Shown here piece after piece: positions 18,280 to 27,362 of a DNA stretch of 63,331 nucleotides; position 1 is the first letter of the stretch; every line of letters starts with the position of its first letter. A program made the position numbers and the translations under genes. The notes under the pieces were generated by a model, which was given only the letters and a program-made list of their open reading frames with translations, searched no databases and was not told where the DNA came from. Source of the stretch: Capnocytophaga sp. oral taxon 863 str. F0517 (GTDB lineage Bacteria > Bacteroidota > Bacteroidia > Flavobacteriales > Flavobacteriaceae); contig NZ_KE992092.1 of the NCBI RefSeq assembly GCF_000466425.1, positions 1 through 63,331 of the forward strand, given 5' to 3'.

Positions 18280-18295
18280 CTTCTCATAAGGGGTA
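18256..18295 (-). repeat. Inverted repeat, right copy, hsdS invertible segment
   Basis: Reverse complement of 16384-16423 over 40 bases without mismatch; the bases just outside differ. It precedes the silent recognition domain in the same reading frame as in hsdS. Confidence 0.95.
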
Positions 18296-18346
18296 ATATC
18301 CCTTCATTGGCAAATTGACCTTACATACTTCACTTAATTGTGGCAC

Positions 18347-18354
18347 TATTTTTG
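18347..18354 (+). promoter_or_regulatory. Possible -7 promoter box
   Basis: TATTTTTG about 100 bases before the lipoprotein ATG at 18453, followed by a small hairpin GGTCTTTGCAAAAGACC. No convincing -33 element at the right distance, so weak. Confidence 0.35.
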
Positions 18355-18452
18355 TGGTCTTTGCAAAAGACCTAAATCAGCATTTCAGGGAGAACTGCCC
18401 ATAGCGCCTTGTCCGATAATATCAACCACTATTCACTGTCCGTTATTCTCTT

Positions 18453-19496
18453 ATGAAAAAACTCCTTCTATGCTTCCTTATCACCCTTATGGCTTGCCAG
18501 TCCCCTAAAAAAGAGGAACAAGCCCCTACTACTATTCCCTCTGCTTCGTCCGAGCAGGCAACGACCAAGCAAAACTCTGATAACTTCGAAAATACCACAC
18601 CAACTCCCACCGCCCGCCCCGACTTCCCCATTGGTTCGGTCGTATATGTTCTATCCAAAGTGGAGAAGCAGGCCGCTGCACTTGCTGAAAACCAGTCCCA
18701 AGCGACAGAATCTTTCGCCTTAGGTAGCAAATTGGTAATCTTAGGAGAAGAAGGGCCTTATTACAAGGTAAAGAAGGACAGTCATGAGGGCTATATTCTC
18801 AAAAGTGAGGTAGGCTATCAGGATGAGGCCTTTACCCATAAGGAATTAGAGCAGGTCTGCTCCCTTATTGAGTACAAAGGCTCCACTCACACCCCTAAGG
18901 ACTTGGATAATCTATCGGAATTCTTTTCTATAAGCCTTATCAGTGAAGCCGACTACCAGCAGGCACTCCAGCATAGCCCAAAGCCCTTTGACAAGGGAGA
19001 AGAAATTGAGAAGAAAGGGAAAATCCTATCCCTACCTTGCCAAAAAAAGGTAGCAAAATACGAAGATAACAGCTTAGAAGGCTTGGAGGCCGTCTATACC
19101 TATGTGGGGGAACATGAGGCTATAGGACAATATATCGTTCAGGTAACAGGCTTCCAGGTAGTGCCTTATATACTTACGGACAAAATTACTGGTAATGAGC
19201 TCTATATGGATGGGTTCCCCTTGCTCTCGGCCGACAAAAAGCATATCATCACCCTCCATACCGACCCTATCCATGGGGTGAGTGATATCGCTCTCTACCA
19301 TATCGAAGGGACGACACCCCTGCGCCTCAAGGCGTTGGTCAAGGCTTCCTTTGCTTGGTGGAAATGCGCTATGAGTCCGCAAACTCCTATCTTTTTAGGC
19401 GAGGACAACGCCCTCTATGCGGCCATCTATCCCTTGGGGCTTCCCGAGGAACATCCTGCTAAGCTACTTTATATAAGATTAGTGATTAAGGATTAG
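18453..19496 (+). CDS. Lipoprotein with SH3-like segment
   Basis: The 347-residue protein has a lipoprotein signal (FLITLMAC, Cys15), a Ser/Thr/Pro-rich linker to about residue 50, and a segment resembling a bacterial SH3 fold (GSVVYVLSKVEK ... SKLVILGEEGPYYKVKKDSH ... YILKSEVG, about 55-115). The remaining 230 residues are not recognised. It is probably anchored in the outer membrane or periplasm. It ends VIKD with the stop in an ATTAGTGATTAAGGATTAG repeat-like tract. Function unknown. Confidence 0.75.
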   Translation: MKKLLLCFLITLMACQSPKKEEQAPTTIPSASSEQATTKQNSDNFENTTPTPTARPDFPIGSVVYVLSKVEKQAAALAENQSQATESFALGSKLVILGEEGPYYKVKKDSHEGYILKSEVGYQDEAFTHKELEQVCSLIEYKGSTHTPKDLDNLSEFFSISLISEADYQQALQHSPKPFDKGEEIEKKGKILSLPCQKKVAKYEDNSLEGLEAVYTYVGEHEAIGQYIVQVTGFQVVPYILTDKITGNELYMDGFPLLSADKKHIITLHTDPIHGVSDIALYHIEGTTPLRLKALVKASFAWWKCAMSPQTPIFLGEDNALYAAIYPLGLPEEHPAKLLYIRLVIKD

Positions 19497-19509
19497 TCTT
19501 CAGAGAACC

Positions 19510-20730
19510 TTATTCCTCTGTAATCGTTTCGAATTGTTGCCAGAAATCAGGGAAAGATTTCTCGACCACCTCCGCTTGGTTGATGGTAATAGGCACCATA
19601 AGTGATAAGGGTGCAAAAGCCATAGCCATGCGGTGGTCATTATAAGTATCAATAGCTACATTGGAGCGAATTTTACGACTATTGCCTATCCATATTTCTT
19701 CTTCAGAGATACGCACTTCTCCTCCCAGCTTGGTCAGTTCCTTTTTCAGCGCTTCCAATCGGTTGGTTTCTTTGATATTAAGGGTATGTAGTCCGCTTAG
19801 GAAACACTCCATCTTCAAGGCAAAACAAGTCACCGCAATTGTTTGGGCTAAATCAGGGCAATCCATAAGATTATAAGAAAAGATGGTAGAGAGCGGCTCT
19901 CGTTCCTTTAGAATCAGTATCCTGTCCTCTTGGAAGATTGTCTTAATCCCAAAAGCTTGGTAAATATCGGCTACGATACGGTCGCCCTGCAAGCTCTTCT
20001 CCTTGTAGTGGTTCAGGATGAGGGAAGTCCCCACAGGGCTGATGGCTACGATACTATAGAAATAGGAAGCCGAACTCCAATCGGGCTCCACCACCACCGT
20101 CTTGGGAGCTATATCGGGGGTATAGTTCACATAGAACGTATTATCCTCGAAGGAGGCTACAATGCCCAATTCATTAAGCAAGGAGAGGGTCATATTCAGA
20201 TAAGGAAAGGAGGTAATCTCACCCTCGAGATGCAAGGTAAGTCCTTTGGGGAAGGAAGGAGCCACCAGCAGTAAGGCCGATATATATTGGCTACTTACAT
20301 GGGCATTGATCGATAGTGTTCCCCCTTGGAGTCTATTCCCCTGAATGTATAGGGGCGGAAAGCCTTCATTTCTATCGTAATGGATGGTTCCCCCTATTTT
20401 TCGCAAGGCATCTACCAAGATACCGATAGGGCGTTCCTGCATGCGCTCGGAACCTGTAAGCAAGACATCTCGGTTACAACAAGCGGTATAATAAGCCGTC
20501 AGGAAACGCATAGCCGTCCCTGCATCCCCTATATGGATAAGGCGATCTGTATTGTGTAGGCCTTTGTACATAGCCTCTGAATCTCTGGATGGGGAGGCAT
20601 TTTCTATCTGCAAAGAAGGGTAGAGCGCCTGCAACAGAAGCAGCCGATTGGTCTCACTCTTGGAGCCCCCTATGGTTAGCACAAGGTTATGTTCACTCTT
20701 TAAGTGTCTTTTTTTCAGTTGAATATTCAT
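19510..20730 (-). CDS. aroA: 3-phosphoshikimate 1-carboxyvinyltransferase (EPSP synthase)
   Basis: The 406-residue protein catalyses the sixth step of the shikimate pathway, joining PEP to shikimate 3-phosphate. Motifs: GSKSETNRLLLL (active-site Lys), GDAGTAMRFLTAYY (the common form is GNAGTA), LTGSERMQERPIG, CPDLAQTIAV and ESFP-type end KSFPDFW. It is somewhat shorter than E. coli AroA (427), as in other Bacteroidota. A TAATTTTG box lies at 20749-20756 on this strand. It converges with the lipoprotein gene at 19496. Confidence 0.93.
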   Translation of the reverse strand: MNIQLKKRHLKSEHNLVLTIGGSKSETNRLLLLQALYPSLQIENASPSRDSEAMYKGLHNTDRLIHIGDAGTAMRFLTAYYTACCNRDVLLTGSERMQERPIGILVDALRKIGGTIHYDRNEGFPPLYIQGNRLQGGTLSINAHVSSQYISALLLVAPSFPKGLTLHLEGEITSFPYLNMTLSLLNELGIVASFEDNTFYVNYTPDIAPKTVVVEPDWSSASYFYSIVAISPVGTSLILNHYKEKSLQGDRIVADIYQAFGIKTIFQEDRILILKEREPLSTIFSYNLMDCPDLAQTIAVTCFALKMECFLSGLHTLNIKETNRLEALKKELTKLGGEVRISEEEIWIGNSRKIRSNVAIDTYNDHRMAMAFAPLSLMVPITINQAEVVEKSFPDFWQQFETITEE

Positions 20731-21017
20731 GTCTTATTTTAGAAGCTACAAAATTACAGAATATTCCTAAAAATAAAGATAGAAACCCTTATTCACTAAG
20801 AAAAAAATAACTTTTTTAACATTTTGTTATTTTACACTTCTATAAGGCTTCGCTTTCCTAAAAAATGTACTTAAGACAGAAGTGTGCTTAAAAATAAATA
20901 TAGAGAAATATTTCTTAGAATCGGTATTTTTTATTATCTTTACCCCTTGAAACGACCAATACCAAAATAGAGGATCATGATAGACCCTTACCATTGATAA
21001 CTAATCATTGATAATTA
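20731..21017. other. AT-rich intergenic region
   Basis: Divergent spacer. It holds the aroA -7 box (TAATTTTG, minus strand, 20749-20756) and, on the plus side, TATCTTTA near 20935, one base off the -7 consensus, for the LUD gene. The last 35 bases are ATTGATAACTAATC-type simple repeats. No other gene seen. Confidence 0.6.
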
Positions 21018-21629
21018 ATGTACTGGCTTAAGAATTTTGTCAACTGGATTTTCAAACGGAAAGTAATCACTATCAACGACTATATAGAAACCCCCAAGGA
21101 AGACCTACCTATAGACGAAGCTTTTGTAAAAAACTTCAAAGCAAAGGGAGGTATTTTCATATATGTAGATAAAATAAGAGACCTACCCGATGTTTTCCAA
21201 ACGATTGTATCCCAAGAAGGCGAAGATACCTTAGTCTTTGGGCACAACATCTCCTTAGAAGAATTATTTCTAAGTGATTTCCCTGATTATTTCACTGCTG
21301 ATGACCAGCAGGCGACTCATTTTTTAACGGACTGCGAATACTTAGTTGCCGAGGAGGGTTCAGTGATGTTCTCGTCACGTCAGCTGGGGCAGAAGCGATT
21401 GGACGAGCTTCCCTCTAAGCTAATTGTAGTGGCCAAAATCAGCCAAATTGTAGCCACCCTCATGGATGCTATGGGCGGGCTGAACCTCCAGACATTCCTC
21501 CATGCACGTCCCAACAATATCCGTACCCTAAGGGCTTTCATGCCTCAGGATAAGGACTCCATCTTCTGTGAAAACTGTTACCGAACCACTTATCTCATCC
21601 TCTTAGAGGACTTAAATACAAACGAATGA
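21018..21629 (+). CDS. LUD domain (LutC/YkgG-like) protein
   Basis: The 203-residue protein resembles the LUD domain group, with SLEELFLSDFPDYF, ATHFLTDCEYLVAEEGSVMFSSRQ and a closing CENCYRTTYLILLEDL. LutC-type proteins belong to lactate-utilisation complexes, but a single LUD gene directly before cdsA is an arrangement I associate with Flavobacteriia, and there is no lutA or lutB here, so the substrate is uncertain. It overlaps cdsA by four bases (ATGA). Confidence 0.7.
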   Translation: MYWLKNFVNWIFKRKVITINDYIETPKEDLPIDEAFVKNFKAKGGIFIYVDKIRDLPDVFQTIVSQEGEDTLVFGHNISLEELFLSDFPDYFTADDQQATHFLTDCEYLVAEEGSVMFSSRQLGQKRLDELPSKLIVVAKISQIVATLMDAMGGLNLQTFLHARPNNIRTLRAFMPQDKDSIFCENCYRTTYLILLEDLNTNE

Positions 21630-22516
21630 ATGAATTACTCAAACGCTGTATCACAGGTATTATCTATGTGTTCCTGCTCCTTACGGCTATCATGCTCTCC
21701 AATGCCGAGGCCTTTGGCTTTCTTTTCCTTATCTTTGCCTTAGTATGCTTGTTCGAGTTCAAGCGCTTGGTACGCTTGGGGGGAAGTGCCATCTACCTGC
21801 TATTCTTAGGCCTTTGGTGGTGCTTCAACTATCTGATTCCTATCAACGAATTGGGCGAAAACCTTTTTGTCTATCTACTGCTTTTGGCGGTAATCTCCAC
21901 AGACACCTACCTAATCCTCTACCTGTATAGGAAAGAAGAAGTAAAATATACCACCTGGCAGAAATACCTCTTAGACCTGCTCTATGTAGGAGGGGGGTGC
22001 TTATTTATTTCCCTGCTTTACAAGGCAGAAATCTACCGAAATGAACAGGAACTTTCCAGTCCTTTTGCTTTTTGGGAACTCTCACAGTGGCACCTTTCGG
22101 AGGCCTTTTCGGAGGCACAACATACTATGATTGCCCTTTTGGCGATTATTTGGGCGAGTGACAGCTTTGCCTATGTATCGGGGCGCTTTTTGGGGCGTAC
22201 CAAGCTCTTTCCTTCGGTCTCTCCCAAGAAAACGGTGGAAGGCTTCGTAGGAGGCCTACTCGGCGCCCTACTTGTAGCCGCTTGGCTATCCCTCTATAGC
22301 GAGAAGGCCTTGTGGAAATGGCTCATCATAGCCTCTGTATTGGTCATAACAGGCACCTTGGGCGATTTGGTAGAATCCAAGTTCAAGCGCGTAGCTGGCA
22401 AAAAGGATAGCGGCACCATACTCCCCGGCCATGGCGGATTGCTCGATAGGCTCGACAGTCTTATCTTTGCCTCACCCTTTGCCTTTCTAACCCTATGGAT
22501 ACTTTCGTATTGCTAA
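21626..22516 (+). CDS. cdsA: Phosphatidate cytidylyltransferase
   Basis: The 296-residue membrane protein has about eight membrane helices and the family signature near the C-terminus: GDLVESKFKRVAGKKDSG followed by GHGGLLDRLDS. It makes CDP-diacylglycerol from CTP and phosphatidate in the inner membrane, the branch point for phospholipid synthesis. It is translationally coupled to the LUD gene. Confidence 0.93.
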   Translation: MNELLKRCITGIIYVFLLLTAIMLSNAEAFGFLFLIFALVCLFEFKRLVRLGGSAIYLLFLGLWWCFNYLIPINELGENLFVYLLLLAVISTDTYLILYLYRKEEVKYTTWQKYLLDLLYVGGGCLFISLLYKAEIYRNEQELSSPFAFWELSQWHLSEAFSEAQHTMIALLAIIWASDSFAYVSGRFLGRTKLFPSVSPKKTVEGFVGGLLGALLVAAWLSLYSEKALWKWLIIASVLVITGTLGDLVESKFKRVAGKKDSGTILPGHGGLLDRLDSLIFASPFAFLTLWILSYC

Positions 22517-22588
22517 ACTCAAGCCCTATAGAAAAATATCCTGATTGGATAAGGAACTACAGGATTAAGAAAATAGTTTTTCTTTTCC

Positions 22589-22619
22589 TTGTTTATTTCT
22601 ATAATATTCCGTAACTTTG
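22589..22619 (+). promoter_or_regulatory. Promoter of gdhA
   Basis: TTG at 22589-22591, 20-base spacer, TAACTTTG at 22612-22619. This is a full Bacteroidota-type promoter. The leader after it is a tract of TTAGTTGTTAG and CCACTAACTACTAACC units that can fold back on itself before the ATG at 22712. Confidence 0.7.
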
Positions 22620-22628
22620 TAGAAAATT

Positions 22629-22705
22629 TAGTTGTTAGTTGCCGGTTGTTGGCTATTGGTTACCACTGACTGCCAACCACTAACTACTAACCACTAACAA
22701 ATCAA
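22629..22705. repeat. Simple repeat tract in the gdhA leader
   Basis: GTTGTTAGTTGCCGGTTGTT-like units followed by complementary CCACTAACTACTAACC units. The leader RNA would form an imperfect hairpin just before the gdhA start codon. Confidence 0.75.
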
Positions 22706-22711
22706 ATAATA

Positions 22712-24052
22712 ATGGACGTACAAAAAATTATGGCCTCTTTGGAGGCAAAACACCCAGGAGAAAAAGAGTACTTGCAAGCAGTACATGAAGTGTTGGAATC
22801 CGTACAAGAGGTCTATAACCAACACCCTGAATTTGCAAAGGCTAAAATCATTGAACGTATTGTGGAGCCAGACCGTATCCATACCTTCCGTGTGGATTGG
22901 GTAGATGACAAAGGAGAGGTACAATCCAACCTCGGTTACCGAGTACAGTTCAATGCGGCTATTGGCCCTTACAAAGGGGGGATTCGTTTCCACAAGGCAG
23001 TGAACCCTTCTATGCTCAAGTTCTTAGGTTTCGAACAAACCTTCAAGAATGCCCTCACTACCCTACCTATGGGCGGTGCTAAGGGAGGTTCTGACTTCGA
23101 CCCTACCGGCAAGTCCGATGCTGAGATCATGCGTTTCTGCCAGGCTTTCATGCTTGAATTGTGGAAATACATAGGTCCTGATACCGACGTACCCGCCGGA
23201 GACGTAGGGGTAGGTGGCCGTGAAATCGGTTATATGTACGGTATGTACAAGAAATTAGCACACGAATACAACACTGGGGTACTTACCGGTAAAGGCATCA
23301 ACTGGGGTGGCTCACTTATCCGCCCTGAAGCTACTGGTTATGGTGCCCTTTATTTTGTAGACCATATGCTTAAGAAGCTCGGCCGTGATATCAAGGGACA
23401 ACGTGTGGTTGTTTCTGGTTTTGGTAACGTAGCTTGGGGAGCTTCTGAAAAGGCTACCCAACTCGGCGCAAAGGTTATCGGTCTTTCTGGCCCTGATGGC
23501 TGCGTGGAAGTACCTGGTGGTATGACTCAAGAAATGATCGACTACCTACTCGAACTCCGCGCTTCCAACCGCAATATCGTAGCACCTTTCGCTGAAAAAT
23601 TCCCTAAAGAAAGCAAATTCACCGCTGGCAAAAAAGCATGGGTGATCCCTTGTGATATCGCCTTGCCTTGTGCTTTCCAAAACGAATTGAACGGTGATGA
23701 TGCCAAAACCCTTATCGACAATGGCGTAAAACTCGTAGCTGAAGTATCCAACATGGGTTGTACTCCTGAGGCTATCAAGGCTTTCCAAGATGCTAAATTG
23801 CCTTTCGCTCCAGGTAAGGCAGTCAATGCAGGTGGGGTAGCTACTTCCGGATTGGAAATGACTCAGAATGCGGCTCACCTTTCTTGGACTTCCGAAGAGG
23901 TAGATGCTAAGCTACACCAGATTATGGAGTCTATCCATAATGCTTGTCTCAAATACGGACAAGAAGGAAACTACATCAACTATGTAAAAGGAGCCAACAT
24001 CGCTGGTTTCATGAAAGTAGCACATGCTATGCTTGACCAAGGAGTGATTTAA
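22712..24052 (+). CDS. gdhA: NADP-type glutamate dehydrogenase
   Basis: The 446-residue protein matches the hexameric short-chain form. It has GPYKGGIRFH, the catalytic-lysine motif PMGGAKGGSDFDP, PAGDVGVGGREIGYM, and a Rossmann half with VSGFGNVAWGA. It makes glutamate from 2-oxoglutarate and ammonium. The start after the repeat leader gives the usual length. A strong hairpin stops transcription after the gene. Confidence 0.95.
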   Translation: MDVQKIMASLEAKHPGEKEYLQAVHEVLESVQEVYNQHPEFAKAKIIERIVEPDRIHTFRVDWVDDKGEVQSNLGYRVQFNAAIGPYKGGIRFHKAVNPSMLKFLGFEQTFKNALTTLPMGGAKGGSDFDPTGKSDAEIMRFCQAFMLELWKYIGPDTDVPAGDVGVGGREIGYMYGMYKKLAHEYNTGVLTGKGINWGGSLIRPEATGYGALYFVDHMLKKLGRDIKGQRVVVSGFGNVAWGASEKATQLGAKVIGLSGPDGCVEVPGGMTQEMIDYLLELRASNRNIVAPFAEKFPKESKFTAGKKAWVIPCDIALPCAFQNELNGDDAKTLIDNGVKLVAEVSNMGCTPEAIKAFQDAKLPFAPGKAVNAGGVATSGLEMTQNAAHLSWTSEEVDAKLHQIMESIHNACLKYGQEGNYINYVKGANIAGFMKVAHAMLDQGVI

Positions 24053-24073
24053 TAATTGAATATAGTTGTCTTC

Positions 24074-24110
24074 AAAAAAGGCTGTCCCGCTTTCGCGGGA
24101 CAGCCTTTTT
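24074..24110. terminator. Bidirectional intrinsic terminator
   Basis: A 16-17 bp perfect stem (GGCTGTCCCGC, loop TTTC, GCGGGACAGCC) flanked by A-run and T-run. It sits between the convergent gdhA and TonB receptor genes and serves both. Confidence 0.95.
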
Positions 24111-24111
24111 C

Positions 24112-26271
24112 TTATAGCTTGAGCTTAATACCTCCGTTGAACACAAAACCGTCCAAGGGAGCATAGATATCTTTGAATACGGGAGCACGCTCACTACCTG
24201 TATAGATACTTCCAAAACGGGTCTGACGTACATCCAAGAAGTTTTCAAAATTGATATAAACAGAACAATGTTTCCATAATTTCTCTACTATAAAACCTGT
24301 CATCCAGTAAGGATGCCCACGCTCTCCATCACTCAGCAGTTGTGAACTGAAATAATAGGCTTCTAACCCGATTTTCCACTTATCTTCCACTTCGTAAAAC
24401 AAAATAGAGTTGGTACGGTGCTTAGCAGTAAGCAGATTGTCCGTAAAGACATCTCCCTCATGGAATTGAGTGTTGGTTAGGGTGTAACCCAAGAAAAGTT
24501 TGAAGTCCTTGTAACCTATTTTTACATTGGTTTCCAATCCTTTGGTGAGGATATGCCCTTCTATATTGGTTAGGTGATACTTCTTAGGTGATAGGTTTTC
24601 CAGCAATAGCGGATGGTCTAAGTAAGTATAGAAAAAGAGTTGATTGATACTCAGAGTCCATTCCTCTCCTAAAAGGGTCTGGTAATTAATATCAAAGTTG
24701 GCGCCATAACTCTTCTCCAACCGATTCTTTTGGCTACTCACAGGCAAGATGTTTTGATAATGAAATCGTTCGCTTTCCTCTGTGAATAAGGTAGGTGTTT
24801 TATACCCCAATCCGCCTGATATGCGGGAAGTGAGTTTCTCTGATAGGTGAAAGAGGCTGGCTAGCCTAGGAAGTACTACCCATCCATAGTCTTTGACAAA
24901 ATCGGTGCGCAAACCACTTTCTATCTCCAACCATGGGGCGGTTTTCCAAGTATTTTGGGCAAATCCTCCTACAATCATCTCCTGCTCATCTCTCAAAGGG
25001 AAGGTAGTAAGAGGCTGTTCCTTAAAACGATGATCTAAAAGGGTTACTCCTATAATCCAGTCTGTTTTTTCTCTTTCCAAACCATAGAACCCTTCTGTAA
25101 AGCTGCTTAGCTGTGTTCCTGAAAAACGATAATCAGGCAGGACAATTTCTCTTTGGAAGTAGTTAATACTACTCTTTAGCTGGAATCGGGAATCCTCACT
25201 TATATGGTGGTCAAATGTTAGCTGGCCACCATAGCGATGAGTATTGTTTTCCTCAAAATAGTGATAGGCAGGGTCGGTATTGCCCCTTAAGTACTCTATA
25301 TGTCCTCCTAACCGCTGCTCCACCATGGCATTTATCCCTATGTTCAGCGAGGTGTCTTCGTCAAAATAGAGGAATAGCTTGGGATTCACTACCCAGCGTT
25401 CAAAGCGAGGAATGGCAGAAAAGGGAGTGTCACTTGGTGCATAGGCTTGGTTTCTGCTATGAGAAGCAAAAAGAGTGGTACCTACATGATTGAATTTTTG
25501 TCCATAGAATGCATTCAAGTTTAATCCCTTAGCCGATGTGCCGTCTATATGAAAAAGTAGCTCTCTCGCTGGGGTAGGGGTCTTAGAGATCAAATTGACC
25601 AATCCTGCTATGGCACCTCCTCCATAGAGGGTGGAGCTGGTACCCTTGATGACTTCCACCTGCTTGAGGTCCAAGGGGGGCGTTTGCAGCAAACCCAAGC
25701 CACTGGCAGCTCCAGAGTAAGCAGGGAATCCGTCCTTGAGTATCTGGGTATAGCGCCCATCCAATCCTTGGATACGAATACCTGCATTGGCACTGATTGG
25801 AGAGGTTGTCTGTACTTGTATACCAGTGCTTTCACTCAGTAGCATCCGCAAATCACTGGGGCGCATGTTGCCTTTTTCATCTAGCTCTTCAGCTGTAATA
25901 AGCTCAATACGAGTAGGCACTTTCTCTATGGTACGGCTACTACGTGTGGAGGTGATAGTCAGCCCCTCCAGCTCGGTCTCTTCTTCCTCTAATTCAAGGA
26001 TAAGGGGAATATTAGTCTGTGTAATAGTGTATTCAAGGCTTCTAAATCCAATAAAGGAGAATACCAGTACCTCTCCAGAGGCTGCTTTGATAGAGAAATC
26101 TCCTTGTTCATTGGTAGTAGTGCCTCTTGGAGTATCTTTGATGCGTATGGAAACGCCAAAAAGAGGTGTTTTATCCGTTGCGGAGGTAATATGTCCGCTT
26201 ATTTTTTGCTCCTGCCCATAGAGGATACTACCGCCAAAGAGAACAAAGAGCAGTATAATGATATTTTTCAT
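24112..26271 (-). CDS. TonB-dependent outer-membrane receptor
   Basis: The 719-residue protein has a signal peptide (ending ILYGQ), a carboxypeptidase-like regulatory domain (KISGHITSATDKTPLFGVSI, about 23-110), a plug domain (GIQVQTTSPISANAGIRIQG, VEVIKGTSSTLYGGGAIAGL) and a long beta-barrel ending GGIKLKL. It imports a ligand across the outer membrane with TonB. The upstream gene encodes a small Cys/His-rich protein, so a metal or metal complex is a likely ligand, but that is inference. Confidence 0.92.
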   Translation of the reverse strand: MKNIIILLFVLFGGSILYGQEQKISGHITSATDKTPLFGVSIRIKDTPRGTTTNEQGDFSIKAASGEVLVFSFIGFRSLEYTITQTNIPLILELEEEETELEGLTITSTRSSRTIEKVPTRIELITAEELDEKGNMRPSDLRMLLSESTGIQVQTTSPISANAGIRIQGLDGRYTQILKDGFPAYSGAASGLGLLQTPPLDLKQVEVIKGTSSTLYGGGAIAGLVNLISKTPTPARELLFHIDGTSAKGLNLNAFYGQKFNHVGTTLFASHSRNQAYAPSDTPFSAIPRFERWVVNPKLFLYFDEDTSLNIGINAMVEQRLGGHIEYLRGNTDPAYHYFEENNTHRYGGQLTFDHHISEDSRFQLKSSINYFQREIVLPDYRFSGTQLSSFTEGFYGLEREKTDWIIGVTLLDHRFKEQPLTTFPLRDEQEMIVGGFAQNTWKTAPWLEIESGLRTDFVKDYGWVVLPRLASLFHLSEKLTSRISGGLGYKTPTLFTEESERFHYQNILPVSSQKNRLEKSYGANFDINYQTLLGEEWTLSINQLFFYTYLDHPLLLENLSPKKYHLTNIEGHILTKGLETNVKIGYKDFKLFLGYTLTNTQFHEGDVFTDNLLTAKHRTNSILFYEVEDKWKIGLEAYYFSSQLLSDGERGHPYWMTGFIVEKLWKHCSVYINFENFLDVRQTRFGSIYTGSERAPVFKDIYAPLDGFVFNGGIKLKL

Positions 26272-26337
26272 GGAATTTTATATGTAATAAATAGATAATG
26301 TTGGCACAAATTACAAAAACGCACCAGTCAAAGTAAA

Positions 26338-26364
26338 GTAGGGGCGAATGGCAATTCACCCTTA
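26338..26364. repeat. Short palindromic dispersed element (copy 3)
   Basis: GTAGGGGCGAATGGCAATTC then ACCCTTA, with one arm mismatch (CACCC for CGCCC). It lies between the TonB receptor start and the stop of the upstream small gene. Confidence 0.8.
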
Positions 26365-26374
26365 TGTTGAAGAA

Positions 26375-26695
26375 TTAAGCTATTTTAGGAGGAACCCAGA
26401 TATTTCCCAAGTAGGAGGAATCTATAATAATATAGGGGTAGGAAATCAAGTGTTTGGTTTCTATAATAGGAGAAAGTGTTTCCAAGGGCGTCTCTTCAGA
26501 GACAGGAAGAGAAAGTACCATTTGGCAGCAATTGCAGATACATAGCGGGTTGCATAGGTCTATATCACCAGAAGAATGAGAGTGAGATGCACTCATCTCA
26601 GCCGTATCATTGCCCTCATATATAGGCATATCACTACATGGCAATACCAACAATGCCACAAGATAAAGACCTAATATGAATGCAATACTTTTCAA
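26375..26695 (-). CDS. Small secreted Cys/His-rich protein (DUF6660-like)
   Basis: The 106-residue protein has an N-terminal hydrophobic signal (SIAFILGLYLVALLVLP), a His-rich stretch SASHSHSSG and a cysteine cluster CNPLCICNCCQ. Such small proteins recur directly before TonB receptors in Flavobacteriia and I recall them as DUF6660. The cluster suggests metal binding. The only start in frame before the signal is TTG at 26695, with no ATG upstream. It is in line with the TonB receptor 103 bases downstream. Confidence 0.65.
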   Translation of the reverse strand: MKSIAFILGLYLVALLVLPCSDMPIYEGNDTAEMSASHSHSSGDIDLCNPLCICNCCQMVLSLPVSEETPLETLSPIIETKHLISYPYIIIDSSYLGNIWVPPKIA

Positions 26696-26772
26696 GTTCT
26701 GAGTTTTTATTTTGAGTTACTAATGCCAATCAAGAATTGAATTTGTAGTTCTGCTCTTGAAACCACTAACCA

Positions 26773-26979
26773 CTATTTCTTCAGATAGTGGCTTACTATT
26801 CCCCAAGTGATAGCCGCCAATACAGCGGTTACTCCAGAGATAAAGAGAGCACCCATAGCTAAGTAGCCATTGACAAACATAAGGGCTAAAAAGAGCAAAG
26901 CAAATAGTCCTACGCCAAAGATAACCGCTTGTGTTACAGCTTGTTTCTTTACAGTTGCATTAGGTAATGAATGTCCCAT
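26773..26979 (-). CDS. Small two-helix membrane protein
   Basis: The 68-residue protein has a polar N-terminus (MGHSLPNATVKKQA), two membrane helices (VIFGVGLFALLFLALMFVNG and MGALFISGVTAVLAAITWGI) and a basic end. ATG start. It could be in an operon with the Cys-rich protein and TonB receptor. Not recognised; the clear membrane pattern supports a real gene. Confidence 0.6.
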   Translation of the reverse strand: MGHSLPNATVKKQAVTQAVIFGVGLFALLFLALMFVNGYLAMGALFISGVTAVLAAITWGIVSHYLKK

Positions 26980-27082
26980 AGTACAAAGGATTTTATAGAT
27001 GATTCTTTAGCTACAAATTTACGTATTTATCTCTAGGAAAACAAGATATTTTTCGTATTTTTGCGCTTTATCATAACTAAGT

Positions 27083-27164
27083 GGTTAGTGATTAGTGGTT
27101 AGTGATTAATGCTTGGTCATTAGTTGCTAATGGTTAGTCATTAGTCACTCGTCATTAGTCACTA
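27083..27164. repeat. Simple repeat tract before ligA fragment
   Basis: Imperfect units GTGGTTAGTGATTAG, then GTCATTAGTCACTCGTCATT, running to the ATG at 27169. The two halves are partly complementary. Confidence 0.8.
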
Positions 27165-27168
27165 AAAA

Positions 27169-27362
27169 ATGGACACTATCTTATCGCAGATTGAAGCGCT
27201 TCGCAAGGAGCTTAACGAGCACAACTACAATTATTATGTGCTCGATACCCCCTCTATTTCCGATTTTGAGTTTGACCAAAAACTCAAAGAATTACAAGAA
27301 TTGGAGGCTAAATACCCCCAGTACAAAGACCCTAATTCGCCAACGGTGAGGGTAGGGGGAGA
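27169..27362 (+). pseudogene. ligA: Truncated 5' end of NAD-dependent DNA ligase
   Basis: The first 63 or so codons ([20 protein letters not shown], then [15 protein letters not shown] and [12 protein letters not shown]) match the start of bacterial LigA adenylation domains. The similarity then stops and the frame closes after 80 codons. LigA is about 660-700 residues and essential, so a full copy must exist elsewhere. The break falls near 27355-27366, exactly where a reverse-strand gene loses its own C-terminus, so the point is a recombination junction. Confidence 0.8.

Noticed and set aside
21018-21629. Lactate utilisation operon
   Set aside because: Only one LUD-domain gene is present and it is coupled to cdsA; no lutA or lutB.
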